A DNA stretch of 64,000 nt from an uncultured Flavobacteriales bacterium (GTDB lineage: Bacteria > Bacteroidota > Bacteroidia > Flavobacteriales_G > Salibacteraceae), in contig CAJXZP010000010.1 in assembly GCA_913062955.1 (NCBI GenBank), forward strand, positions 1 through 64,000, in the 5' to 3' direction. Shown here in pieces: positions 50,673 to 59,189 of this stretch (positions are counted from its first letter, which is position 1; each line of letters opens with the position of its first letter). The position numbers were made by a program, and so were the translations under genes. A model generated the notes under the pieces. That model was not told where the DNA came from and did not search any database. It saw nothing but the letters and a program-made list of their open reading frames with translations.

Positions 50673-53105
50673 TTAGACAAACAACTCTGGAAATTTTGCC
50701 GGGTCGCTTTCTCTCATTATTGAATATACACGCTCCACAATGTCTTCTAAAGATGGCTTTGAGAAATAATCTCCATCGGTCCCATAGGGAGGACGGTGTT
50801 CAAATGCAGCCAAAGTAGATGGTTTGGAATCTAAATGGTAATAGGCATTTTGTTCTTCCATTATTTTTTGAAGAATGTAAGCCGATCCACCACTAGGTAC
50901 ATCTTCATCTACAATTAATAAACGGTTTGTTTTTTCAACAGACTTCACAATGTCATGTTCCAAATCAAATGGTAACATGGTTTGTACATCAATTACTTCG
51001 ATAGATATTCCTAACTCCAACAATTGTTTTGCAGATTCCTCTACCATTCTAACCATAGAACCATAAGTCACTACGGTCATATCCGTACCTTCTTTTAAAA
51101 CTTCAATTTGTCCTAATGGCACTTTGAATGTTCCAATATTACTTGGTCTTTTTTCTTTTAGTCGGTATCCGTTTAAGGATTCAATAACAATGGCCGGATC
51201 ATCACCTGCTAATAATGTATTGTAGAACCCAGCTGCTTGGGTCATATTTCTTGGAACACAAACATGTACACCTCTAACCGAGTTTACAATGGTACCAAGT
51301 GGAGATCCAGAATGCCAAATACCTTCTAAACGATGTCCTCGAGTACGAATCAATAATGGCGCTTTTTGTTTTCCTCCCGAACGATAGTGTACAGTCGCTA
51401 GATCATCCGAAATGACTTGAATGGCATACATGATATAATCTAAATACTGGATTTCAGCAATCGGACGTAAACCACGCATGGCCATTCCAATTCCTTGACC
51501 CACAATAGTTGTTTCACGTATTCCTGTATCTGATACTCTTAGGTTTCCATATTTCTCCTGTAATCCCTCTAAGCCTTGATTTACGCCACCAATTTTCCCG
51601 GCATCTTCTCCAAAAATCATTGTTTCAGGAATGTGCTCAAATATGTAATCGAAGTTGTCACGTAGAATCTCTCTCCCATCTACCATTGGTGCATCAGATG
51701 CATATTCGGCAGGGACGGCAGTTACCTTGAGTGGTGATTTTTCGGACTCCGAGTAGGTGTAAGAATGGAATATCTTGTCCATCTTAACGGAATGGGTTTT
51801 GTACCAATTCAATAATTGCGTGCGAGCGTCAGAATTCTCCGTTACGGATAAACGAATGATTTTTCTAACCGCTTGGGTAATCTCTCGTTGTAAAGCTTCG
51901 TCTTCGTTTTCTAATTCGGTAATGATCTTGTCAATAAATACCTTTTTAGAGCTGGATTGAGCCACCCCTTTTAAAAGAATTAAAACCTGTGCTTTACTTT
52001 CTTTTAATGGATTGAAGAACTTAGACCATGCAGCCGTTTTTGCAATACGTACCGCTTTGGTCGCTTCTTTTTCAATGGCCGTTAATTCTTCTTCGGTAGC
52101 TATTTCTTTACTTAGAATCCACTCCTTGAATTTAACAATACCATCGTATTCTTTTTCCCATTGAAGTCTATCCTTGGACTTATATCTTTCGTGTGATCCA
52201 GAAGTGGAATGACCTTGGGGTTGGGTCACTTCTTCTACATGTACTAAAACAGGAATATGATTTTTTCGTGCAACCTCAGCTGCTTTTTCGTAGGTCAAAC
52301 ATAGATGCGCATAATCCCAACCTTTCGTTCTGAAAATTTCTAACCCATTGGTACCTGCTTCCTTTTGAAATCCTTTTAAGGCTTCCGAAATACTTGCCTT
52401 GGTGGTTTGGTATTTCTTTTCCACCGAAATTCCATATCCATCATCCCAAACCGACATAACCACTGGAACTTCCAATACAGAAATGGCATTCATGGTTTCC
52501 CAAAATGGCCCTTCTGAAGTAGAGGCATCTCCAATAGATCCGTAAGCTACCTCGTTTCCTTGATCCGAAAATTGAGTGAATTTCCCTTTTTGAAGATCGG
52601 GTAAATTTCTATAAAATTTGGAGGCTAATCCTAAACCTAACAATCTAGGCATTTGTCCTGCGGTAGGGGATATATCCGAAGATGAATTTTTTTGGTCCAT
52701 TAAGTTTTTCCACTCCCCGTTTTCCTCTAAACTATGGGTGGAAAAGTGACAATTCATTTGTCGACCCGATGAATTGGGTTCCGCAGCTGGATCTGGATTC
52801 GCATATAATTGGGAGAAAAACTCTTCCAGAGAAAGGGTTCCTGCTGCCATCATCCATGTTTGATCACGGTAATATCCAGAACGAAAATCACCGTTTTGAA
52901 ACTGTTTCGCTAAAGCAATTTGAGGAATTTCTTTTCCATCGCCAAATATTCCAAATTTCGCTTTTCCTGTTAATACTTCCCTACGTCCTAATAAACTGGC
53001 TTGACGACTTTCATTTGCGATTTTAAAATCCGTTAAGATTTCATTTTTTAAATCTTGTTGAGTCATCACATCTACCCCCATTGGAGTGTCTTTTTCCTTT
53101 GACAT
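50673..53105 (-). CDS. 2-oxoacid (branched-chain type) dehydrogenase E1, alpha-beta fusion
   Basis: An 810-residue thiamine-diphosphate enzyme joining both E1 subunits in one chain. The alpha part (about 1-400) has the ThDP motif in 'GSIGDASTSEGPFWETMNAISVLEVPVVMSVWDDGYG' and 'TQPQGHSTSGSHERYK'. The beta part (about 460-810) has 'ETMIFGEDAGKIGGVNQGLEGLQEKYG', 'DTGIRETTIVGQGIGMAMRGLRPIAEIQYLDY' and 'GGSAYILQKIMEEQ'. It catalyses oxidative decarboxylation of a 2-oxoacid, probably branched-chain, passing the acyl group to a separate E2. E2/E3 are not nearby. The start is set at MSKEKDTPMG because a TAnnTTTG box overlaps the longer frame. Confidence 0.9.
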   Translation of the reverse strand: MSKEKDTPMGVDVMTQQDLKNEILTDFKIANESRQASLLGRREVLTGKAKFGIFGDGKEIPQIALAKQFQNGDFRSGYYRDQTWMMAAGTLSLEEFFSQLYANPDPAAEPNSSGRQMNCHFSTHSLEENGEWKNLMDQKNSSSDISPTAGQMPRLLGLGLASKFYRNLPDLQKGKFTQFSDQGNEVAYGSIGDASTSEGPFWETMNAISVLEVPVVMSVWDDGYGISVEKKYQTTKASISEALKGFQKEAGTNGLEIFRTKGWDYAHLCLTYEKAAEVARKNHIPVLVHVEEVTQPQGHSTSGSHERYKSKDRLQWEKEYDGIVKFKEWILSKEIATEEELTAIEKEATKAVRIAKTAAWSKFFNPLKESKAQVLILLKGVAQSSSKKVFIDKIITELENEDEALQREITQAVRKIIRLSVTENSDARTQLLNWYKTHSVKMDKIFHSYTYSESEKSPLKVTAVPAEYASDAPMVDGREILRDNFDYIFEHIPETMIFGEDAGKIGGVNQGLEGLQEKYGNLRVSDTGIRETTIVGQGIGMAMRGLRPIAEIQYLDYIMYAIQVISDDLATVHYRSGGKQKAPLLIRTRGHRLEGIWHSGSPLGTIVNSVRGVHVCVPRNMTQAAGFYNTLLAGDDPAIVIESLNGYRLKEKRPSNIGTFKVPLGQIEVLKEGTDMTVVTYGSMVRMVEESAKQLLELGISIEVIDVQTMLPFDLEHDIVKSVEKTNRLLIVDEDVPSGGSAYILQKIMEEQNAYYHLDSKPSTLAAFEHRPPYGTDGDYFSKPSLEDIVERVYSIMRESDPAKFPELFV

Positions 53106-53135
53106 ATACGCGAAAATTTTAGGTTTTACGGATTG

Positions 53136-53143
53136 CAAAAGTA
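53136..53143 (-). promoter_or_regulatory. -7 promoter element of the E1 gene
   Basis: The minus strand reads tacttttg, an exact TAnnTTTG, ending 30 bases before the ATG at 53105. Confidence 0.6.
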
Positions 53144-53257
53144 ATGCATTTTTAATAAATTTTAGTTGGCTGAAAATGACCTTGTTGTTAATTTTTTACG
53201 CATGGTTAATAATCCTATTAACGGGGTTTTTAGTCGCTTATAAATGCATACGTATCC

Positions 53258-53290
53258 CAAAAAAAAAGGAAGTCTTTTTGACTTCCCTTT
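53258..53290 (-). terminator. terminator of the PspC operon
   Basis: A 7-bp stem (ggaagtc / gacttcc) with a 5-base loop, flanked by long A and T tracts. On the minus strand it ends in nine T, so it closes the PadR-PspC unit. Confidence 0.75.
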
Positions 53291-53333
53291 TTTTGATGGT
53301 TTATTAGGTAATTATTGCTCGTTAATAGGTATG

Positions 53334-55043
53334 TTATTGGATAATTATGGAATGTTCTTCGTCATCCGTAGTGATATTAATTTCGAATTTCTCAAAATCG
53401 TTGGCATCTTGATCCATTCTCTTTTTTTCTCTTTTCATGATTTTTGGAGAAACTAAGCCCGAATCGGTCATGGACCAGAACATATTAACCATGTTTTTGT
53501 CATAGGTATCATGATAGTTTTTAATATCATATATGATATGCTTATAGGATTTCGGAAGGAATACCGTTTTACCTGTGGGCAAATATAAATTGACTTGAAC
53601 ACTTTGGTTTCTCCATTTATCATCAGATGATACGGTAAAGAATGGGGAGATATAAATGGTGTTGGAGTCAATTTGTGTACTAAACTGAATGTTTTCGGCT
53701 CTTTGATCCGCCTCTGAATAGTTTTTACCTCTGGATTGCTTTATGATTTCCAATTGTGGATATTTTGAATTGGTTTCCAATACATTTACTTCCACATCCT
53801 CAATGGTTAATTGGCCATCTTTAATACGGAATGGTTCTCTATTACCGTGGGAGTACTTGTAACTAGAATTGATTTGTTTTTCATTCAAAATATCCAAGTA
53901 TATCGTATCAGAAGGAAGTTCATTCAATGTAGTGACTTCGGATATGGAGGAATCTTTTGAAAACTCTACGGAAGTTCTCAGACCCCCAATGGCGGTTAAA
54001 ATGATTCCTAGAATCCAAACCCCAGCTAAAGCAATTCCCGTATACTTCGGTGGCTTTGCGCCAAAAAGCATCGTTGTACCTGCAAATATCAAGGCAATAA
54101 GAGGAACTGCGATTAACATAATAAAACCGGTAATAGTTAACCAAAAGTCCATTCCAGATGGGAAGAAAAGATTTGAAAGCTCGATCAAACTATATCCCCA
54201 TTGATCACTTCCAGATTCAAAAAATATTTGATCTACCGGGGTGAAAATCCCAACAATTAACGCAAATAATATAAGGCCACCAAAAATCAAAAATAAGAAT
54301 CCGAGAATTTTTCCTATAGCTTGAAAAGCAAACTTGAAAATACTAACTAGGAAAGATCCTACCTGGTTCAAACCTGATTTTACATTGTGGGCCGTATTGT
54401 TTACCGCCTCATTGTCAAAGTTGCTAAACTTTTTTTTTACATTTTTCATTTCCTCTTCTACGGTTTTGCCAATGTTTTCGAAGGTAACTGGCTCCCCACG
54501 CATCGATAGTTTTTCAGCCGAAGTTCGAGCTTCAGGCATTATGATCCATAAGATGATGTATAGAAATATTCCCGTACCTAGAAATAAAACGGAAAGTACA
54601 AATGCCATTCTAAACCAAATTGGATCTACCCCAAAATAATGTCCTATTCCAGCGCAAACACCACCTACATTACCCGATTCGGTATCTCTAAATAGGCGCC
54701 TGCTTGTGGTTTGGTTTGCATGTGTATAAGTGTGTTGGGAAGATTGCGTATATTGGGTTCTGGGTTGTTCATCCATGTCATCAGAAATATAATCTTCTGG
54801 TTGGCCCATGATTTTAATAATCGCAGAGATATCGTTGGAATTGATGACCTCTTTTCCTCCATTCATTTTCTCGGTTAGCATTTCTGCAATACGAGATTCT
54901 ATATCGGTCATGATTTCATCACGACCCTCAGAGTTGTCAAAATAACCCTTGATTGTATCTAAATAGTTTTTTAAAACTACAAAGGCATCATCGTCTATGT
55001 TGAAAACAATTCCACCTAAATTAATTGTTAATGTCTTTTTCAT
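53334..55043 (-). CDS. PspC domain membrane protein
   Basis: A 569-residue protein. The N-terminal ~95 residues are a cytoplasmic region ('ITDIESRIAEMLTEK'-like, 'ISAIIKIMGQPEDYI') common before PspC in this phylum. The PspC domain (~115-175) reads 'RRLFRDTESGNVGGVCAGIGHYFGVDPIWFRMAFVLSVLFLGTGIFLYIILWIIMPE'. A linker leads to several further hydrophobic helices (~235-350), then a C-terminal beta-rich region. PspC proteins sense or respond to membrane stress, and the C-terminal part probably faces the periplasm. It lies 18 bases after padR, and the pair is a common PadR-controlled unit. Confidence 0.88.
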   Translation of the reverse strand: MKKTLTINLGGIVFNIDDDAFVVLKNYLDTIKGYFDNSEGRDEIMTDIESRIAEMLTEKMNGGKEVINSNDISAIIKIMGQPEDYISDDMDEQPRTQYTQSSQHTYTHANQTTSRRLFRDTESGNVGGVCAGIGHYFGVDPIWFRMAFVLSVLFLGTGIFLYIILWIIMPEARTSAEKLSMRGEPVTFENIGKTVEEEMKNVKKKFSNFDNEAVNNTAHNVKSGLNQVGSFLVSIFKFAFQAIGKILGFLFLIFGGLILFALIVGIFTPVDQIFFESGSDQWGYSLIELSNLFFPSGMDFWLTITGFIMLIAVPLIALIFAGTTMLFGAKPPKYTGIALAGVWILGIILTAIGGLRTSVEFSKDSSISEVTTLNELPSDTIYLDILNEKQINSSYKYSHGNREPFRIKDGQLTIEDVEVNVLETNSKYPQLEIIKQSRGKNYSEADQRAENIQFSTQIDSNTIYISPFFTVSSDDKWRNQSVQVNLYLPTGKTVFLPKSYKHIIYDIKNYHDTYDKNMVNMFWSMTDSGLVSPKIMKREKKRMDQDANDFEKFEINITTDDEEHSIIIQ

Positions 55044-55061
55044 CGTATAAAAAATTGCAGG

Positions 55062-55394
55062 TTATTTACTTTGTTTTTGAGCGAAGGTCACGGCCTCTTC
55101 GAGGGCTTTCCATGTACCGGATAATTCATTAGTGAAAGTTTCTCCAATAGGAGTCAAACAGTAATACTTGCGGGGTGGGCCCGAGGTAGATTCCTCCCAG
55201 CGATAGGTCAGAATACCTGCGTTCTTTAATCGTGTTAATAAAGGATACAAGGTTCCTTCCACCACCATTAATTTTGATTCTTTCAATTTAGAAATAATTT
55301 CGGATGGATACATTTCATTATCTTTAATGAATAACAAGATGCAGTATTCTAAAACCCCTTTTCGCATTTGCGCTTTTGTGTTTTCTATCTTCAT
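55062..55394 (-). CDS. PadR family transcriptional regulator
   Basis: A 110-residue winged-helix protein of the short PadR class: 'MRKGVLEYCILLFIKDNEMYPSEIISKLKESKLMVVEGTLYPLLTRLKNAGILTYRWEESTSGPPRKYYCLTPIGE' covers the DNA-binding wing and the start of the dimerisation helix. PadR proteins usually repress their own operon. The A/T-rich inverted repeats at 55805-55882 are possible operators for the small exported gene and padR-pspC. Confidence 0.92.
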   Translation of the reverse strand: MKIENTKAQMRKGVLEYCILLFIKDNEMYPSEIISKLKESKLMVVEGTLYPLLTRLKNAGILTYRWEESTSGPPRKYYCLTPIGETFTNELSGTWKALEEAVTFAQKQSK

Positions 55395-55436
55395 GCGATT
55401 GGTATTATATTATTAATATTCATTTTAATAAGAAGG

Positions 55437-55778
55437 TTAAATAAAGTTGAAAATGAGTTTTACAAATTCTGGTGATTCTGTTTTGGGTTCAATAACATAC
55501 GTTTTGTGCCCATTTTTGTCCACCTTGATAATTTCCTTCATTCGAGCTTTTAGATTGGAACTGAACTGAGAGTCATTGACTGTCCTTACGTAAATTACCT
55601 TTTCTACGTTATGGGTCTCCACTATCTGAAACCCATCTTCTATTAAGGACTGAATGTCTTTAATGGATATGGAATCGTTGAACTCACAGATAAAATACTC
55701 GGAGAAACCTTTTGCTTGTAAAGGATGTGAAGAAGCGAGGAGAGCTATTGTTGTAAATATGGTAATGAGTGTTTTCAT
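55437..55778 (-). CDS. small exported protein, paralogue A
   Basis: A 113-residue protein with a signal peptide (cleavage near LQAKG). The mature part is ~90 residues: 'SEYFICEFNDSISIKDIQSLIEDGFQI', 'FSSNLKARMKEIIKVDKNGHKT' and the terminal 'SPEFVKLIFNFI'. The same framework is found in the protein at 56067-56414. No known domain is recognised; the alternating strand-helix-strand layout suggests a small alpha/beta fold. It lies 42 bases upstream of padR and may share its transcript. Confidence 0.65.
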   Translation of the reverse strand: MKTLITIFTTIALLASSHPLQAKGFSEYFICEFNDSISIKDIQSLIEDGFQIVETHNVEKVIYVRTVNDSQFSSNLKARMKEIIKVDKNGHKTYVIEPKTESPEFVKLIFNFI

Positions 55779-55804
55779 GTCTTCGTTGTTTCGTGATATA
55801 AATT

Positions 55805-55820
55805 ACATATAGTAATATGT
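55805..55820. promoter_or_regulatory. A/T-rich inverted repeat (possible PadR operator 1)
   Basis: Perfect 6-bp arms (acatat / atatgt) with a 4-base spacer, 26 bases upstream of the start of paralogue A. The ACAT...ATGT form resembles PadR sites. Confidence 0.35.
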
Positions 55821-55863
55821 TATGTCTATTAGTTGGTTATGCAAATATACTAGTAAAAGAAGG

Positions 55864-55882
55864 TACTATGCAAAACATAGTA
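55864..55882. promoter_or_regulatory. inverted repeat (possible PadR operator 2)
   Basis: Perfect 7-bp arms (tactatg / catagta) with a 5-base spacer, 85 bases upstream of paralogue A. Confidence 0.35.
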
Positions 55883-56013
55883 GTATATATTTTCAGGAAT
55901 TGGACTAGCGGTCAATATAACGGGGTGAACGGTTTAAGGGAAGGAGCTTCGATTTATGTGTCTATATAGTTGGTTTTAATAGGGTTATGTGGTAGCTGGT
56001 TTGCTTATTGGAC

Positions 56014-56039
56014 ATAAAAAAAGCGGCTTAAGCCGCTTT
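56014..56039 (-). terminator. Rho-independent terminator of paralogue B
   Basis: An 8-bp perfect stem (aaagcggc / gccgcttt) with a TTAA loop and a minus-strand T run, 27 bases after the stop of paralogue B. Confidence 0.8.
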
Positions 56040-56066
56040 AAATTATTTTATGTTTTGTCCAGCATC

Positions 56067-56414
56067 TTATATAAAACTGAAAAGTAGTTTTAAGAATTCG
56101 GGTGAGCTTTGGGTACAATGGGTGGTTAAGTTGGTTTTGTTTCCAAATTCATCTACTTTGATTAATCGTTCCATCTTGTTTTTTAGTTCAGTAGAAAAAG
56201 CTGGAGTTATTAAATTCGAAATAACCATTACCGTAGTACTACTGTCCTTTAGAATTACTTGAAAGCCTTGTTGATGTAGCTCCGTTATTTCTGAAGACGT
56301 CACTTCCTCATTAAAGGTACAAATGAAATATTCATTATTGGATGAGGGGTCGTTTGCAGCAGCATGGAATCCAACCGCTAGAAAAGCTAAAAGGAGTGAA
56401 AATGAGACTTTCAT
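56067..56414 (-). CDS. small exported protein, paralogue B
   Basis: A 115-residue protein with a signal peptide (cleavage near HAAAN). It shares with paralogue A the patterns 'EYFIC.FN', 'I..L...GFQ', 'FS..LK..M...IKVD..G.KT' and the ending 'SPEF.KL.F.FI'. This is clear evidence of an ancient duplication. It has its own terminator and is not in the padR transcript. Function unknown. Confidence 0.65.
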   Translation of the reverse strand: MKVSFSLLLAFLAVGFHAAANDPSSNNEYFICTFNEEVTSSEITELHQQGFQVILKDSSTTVMVISNLITPAFSTELKNKMERLIKVDEFGNKTNLTTHCTQSSPEFLKLLFSFI

Positions 56415-56558
56415 AGTTCAGAAGTTTGCGTTCGTTTTAGGAAATGTGAAATTACTGTTTTTTTTGATAGTAGTAAAAATAATTAGGTCTGTTAACAATA
56501 TTTAAAGAATTGACCATAATATTTATTGGAAGCCAATGTTTTTTATTCTTTTGCACCA

Positions 56559-57119
56559 ATGCGAGTTTTATTAATAGACAATTACGATTCATTTACATTT
56601 AACTTGGTTCATGCTCTTGAACCAATGGTAAATGAATTGATTGTTTGGCGTAATGACGAGTTTGAATTAAGTGATGTTGCATCCTTCGATAAAATTATTT
56701 TTTCTCCTGGGCCTTCTTTACCCAACGAAGCAGGTTTGATGATGCAGGTTATTGAAAAATACCACCGTAAAATCCCCATGTTTGGTGTGTGTTTGGGGTT
56801 TCAGGCTATTGTGGAGTTTTTTAATGGGGAATTAATAAATATTGAACCCGTACGTCATGGCATCCAAAGAGAGATCCATGTAAAGTCAGAATCCTTGTTT
56901 AGGGGTTTGAAACCGATCCAAAAAGTAGGTTTGTATCACTCCTGGGCCGTAAAAACGGATCAGCTTCCGAAGGTATTAAGCCTGTTGAGTTGGGATTCGA
57001 ATAACGTAGTCATGGCTTTTGAACATGAAATGTTAAATATGGTGGGGGTACAATTTCACCCTGAATCTATAATGACCCCAAATGGAAAAGAAATGTTGGC
57101 CAAGTGGATAAGCCAATAA
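56559..57119 (+). CDS. anthranilate/aminodeoxychorismate synthase component II (glutamine amidotransferase)
   Basis: A 186-residue class I glutamine amidotransferase that supplies ammonia to chorismate-using synthases. The nucleophile is C78 in 'FGVCLGFQAIVEFF', and the His/Glu pair is in 'VGVQFHPESIMTPNG'. 'MRVLLIDNYDSFTFNLVHAL' is the typical start of PabA/TrpG. The longer frame beginning 11 codons upstream is rejected. No component I gene (trpE/pabB) is adjacent, so whether it serves tryptophan or folate cannot be told; a dual role is possible. Confidence 0.88.
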   Translation: MRVLLIDNYDSFTFNLVHALEPMVNELIVWRNDEFELSDVASFDKIIFSPGPSLPNEAGLMMQVIEKYHRKIPMFGVCLGFQAIVEFFNGELINIEPVRHGIQREIHVKSESLFRGLKPIQKVGLYHSWAVKTDQLPKVLSLLSWDSNNVVMAFEHEMLNMVGVQFHPESIMTPNGKEMLAKWISQ

Positions 57120-57163
57120 GCACCTAAATTAATTCAGGTACATCAAGGTTTTCAACGTAACAA

Positions 57164-57943
57164 TTAATTGGATGCTGCCGGTAAAATAGTATACTCAAAA
57201 GTCACTTTGTCATCATAACCTAAAGGATAAGCATGATGTTTTTGTTTTCCCTTTATTCCAATATGGAAGGAAATATCTTTCCCTAAATCACTATTTTTTA
57301 TCTCGTATTGAATCACATTTCCGGTTTGCCATTTTTGTCTAAACAGTCGGTATTCTAATTCTTCATCTGCTGGGTGACTTGCCAATACAATAAATTCCAA
57401 GGTATCGCCTACGGATAATGATAATTGGGTACGTAGTTTTTTTGGGGAGCCCATGGTCCAAAGATTGGCAAAATTATCTTGGACAGAATCCATGATAGGA
57501 TATCCATCTTTACCCACCTCTTTCCATGTTCTATACACCGCAATATTATTTCGAATGGTTCCGGTTACACCAAGAATGAAATGTTTTTCAAAACTTAATA
57601 ACGGTCTGTTAAAGCGGTCTGGGTTTTGAAATTTTTGAAGCGTTTTTAAATAGGCGCTTAAACTTTCAAATTCGCCAAAGGCCACCTCAAATTGGTTATT
57701 CCAATGATTGCTAATGATGGTTACTAGGTCTAAAAAATTACAATAGTTCAATAGCCTCCCTTCGGTAGTTAAGGGATTAAATTCATGTTCATATTGTAAA
57801 CGTTCCTGATTTAACTCTTTTAATCGTTCGGGGCTTAAACCACTCTCAGCCATCCAGTTTTTACCCCAATTTTCAGAAATGATCATGGATATAAAATCCT
57901 TCATGATCATTTCGGTGTCTAAAAGTGTTTGTCTAATATCCAT
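57164..57943 (-). CDS. HEPN-like (Swt1-type) protein of unknown function
   Basis: A 259-residue soluble protein. The N-terminal ~150 residues are helical: 'EMIMKDFISMIISENWGKNWMAESGL', 'YCNFLDLVTIISNHWNNQFEVAFGEF', 'KHFILGVTGTIRNNIAVYRTW'. The 'TIRNNIAV' segment sits where HEPN ribonucleases have RNxxxH, but the histidine is missing. The C-terminal ~100 residues look beta-rich ('SLSVGDTLEFIVLASH', 'IGIKGKQKHHAYPLGYDDKVTFEYTIL'). Assignment to the HEPN superfamily rests on pattern only. It is divergent from the MORN gene, 68 bases apart. Confidence 0.5.
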   Translation of the reverse strand: MDIRQTLLDTEMIMKDFISMIISENWGKNWMAESGLSPERLKELNQERLQYEHEFNPLTTEGRLLNYCNFLDLVTIISNHWNNQFEVAFGEFESLSAYLKTLQKFQNPDRFNRPLLSFEKHFILGVTGTIRNNIAVYRTWKEVGKDGYPIMDSVQDNFANLWTMGSPKKLRTQLSLSVGDTLEFIVLASHPADEELEYRLFRQKWQTGNVIQYEIKNSDLGKDISFHIGIKGKQKHHAYPLGYDDKVTFEYTILPAASN

Positions 57944-57982
57944 ATCCGTTAGTTTAGCTTACTTATATTACAAACATAATTT

Positions 57983-57990
57983 TAATTTCG
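57983..57990 (+). promoter_or_regulatory. possible -7 element (TAnnTTCG variant) of the MORN gene
   Basis: taatttcg differs in one position from TAnnTTTG and ends 21 bases before the ATG at 58012. Confidence 0.35.
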
Positions 57991-58011
57991 TAGGTAGATT
58001 TACAAAATTAC

Positions 58012-58908
58012 ATGAACAAATACATATGGCTATTATTCGGAATTTTTTATACCGCCTTGGGTGTGGGTCAATGCTTGGAGGGTGATTGCGTAAATGGGTT
58101 TGGAAAGTTTGCGTGTGATTGTGGATATGTTTACGAAGGAAATTTTGTGAATGGAAGTAGAACCACGGGTATTTTAACCAAAAGCGACCTCGTTTATGAA
58201 GGTGAATTTTCAAATGATTTAGCGCATGGTCTTGGGGTTATCCGTTACATAGATGGCTCTTGGTACGAAGGTACATTTGTTGAAAATTATCCAGATGGAT
58301 ATGGAGGGTACCATTTCTCGAATGGGTCAAAATATTTGGGCGAAATTCAACAAGGGAATTTTAGCGGATTAGGAATAGAATGGTGGGTAGGTAAGGATTC
58401 ATCGGAAATAGACACTCGAATAGGTCATTTTGAAGAGGATCAATTAAATGGCCTCGGGTGTAGCCTTGGTTTTGACGGGGAAATACATTTTGGAAAATAT
58501 GTTAAAGGAGCGTATGTTGGTTTTGGCTTTTTAATAAATTTAAATCTGGAGGTCGTAAAAGCAGGAAATTTCAAAAAGAAGAAGCACTTAGAAAATGAGA
58601 TTAAGTTCGATTATCCGGAAAAAGGAAAAGTGGGCTTAAACGGATTTTCTACGGGTTCTTTTTCGTACGATCTTATTTCGGATATGGATGGGGGTTTTAT
58701 GCATTTAGTGGAAAGTAAAAAGGGGATACCCTACCAAGTCATGATCTATGATAAGCGGAATCAATTATTTTACTTATCTAGTGAAGGAACTCCTAAATAT
58801 GGCTATGCGATAAAATTTACGGGAGAAATTTATTTTGCAAACTTAGAAACGGAATATTCGAATAAAATTATTCTGGGTGAATTACGGTATGCAAAAAACG
58901 AATACTAA
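58012..58908 (+). CDS. exported MORN-repeat protein
   Basis: A 298-residue protein with a signal peptide (cleavage near GVGQC). MORN repeats of the YxGxxxxGxxxG type run from about residue 38 to 180: 'YVYEGNFVNGSRTTG', 'YEGEFSNDLAHGLGV', 'YEGTFVENYPDGYGGYHF', 'YLGEIQQGNFSGLGI', 'HFGKYVKGAYVGFGF'. MORN arrays form elongated beta sheets used for protein or lipid contact. The last ~100 residues are not recognised. A decayed small gene follows in the same orientation. Confidence 0.85.
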   Translation: MNKYIWLLFGIFYTALGVGQCLEGDCVNGFGKFACDCGYVYEGNFVNGSRTTGILTKSDLVYEGEFSNDLAHGLGVIRYIDGSWYEGTFVENYPDGYGGYHFSNGSKYLGEIQQGNFSGLGIEWWVGKDSSEIDTRIGHFEEDQLNGLGCSLGFDGEIHFGKYVKGAYVGFGFLINLNLEVVKAGNFKKKKHLENEIKFDYPEKGKVGLNGFSTGSFSYDLISDMDGGFMHLVESKKGIPYQVMIYDKRNQLFYLSSEGTPKYGYAIKFTGEIYFANLETEYSNKIILGELRYAKNEY

Positions 58909-58913
58909 CAAAA

Positions 58914-59189
58914 ATGAAAGGTGGTTTTGAGGATGGCCATTCCTATTGCTTATTTCGATTCCTTCCTGTAAGGTGATTATCTAAAAAAACATTGAAAATT
59001 CCACGCAATTAGTTGTGAAAACCATCGATTCTGTTTCCGTATAGTAGGATATGGAATGGAGAAAGGAATGTGATTTCCGTTCCTTCGACTCTCCAAAGAA
59101 GTACGTTTTTCGATGATTGGAAATCTATGGATGAGATCATCATGTTTAGTTATGTGGTTGATAATGAATGGGTGGTAATTAAAATTTAG
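58914..59189 (+). pseudogene. decayed small lipoprotein gene
   Basis: Directly after the MORN gene, a plus-strand frame reads a lipoprotein-like signal 'GWPFLLLISIPSCK', continues 'KNIENSTQLVVKTIDSVSV', meets in-frame stops at about 59042-59047, and goes on 'DMEWRKECDFRSFDSPKKYVF'. At the T5 run 59106-59110 it must change frame to complete '...DDWKSMDEIIMFSYVVDNE' and 'WVVIKI', ending with a stop at 59187-59189. Stops, the frameshift and the disturbed N-terminus mark a gene in decay. It overlaps the convergent PagL-like gene's stop by 11 bases. Confidence 0.5.

Noticed and set aside
53176-53307. Possible 43-residue small membrane protein on the plus strand upstream of the E1 gene
   Set aside because: Its last third is made by the poly-A and hairpin of the PspC-operon terminator, there is no ribosome-binding site or promoter, and it begins in the E1 promoter region.
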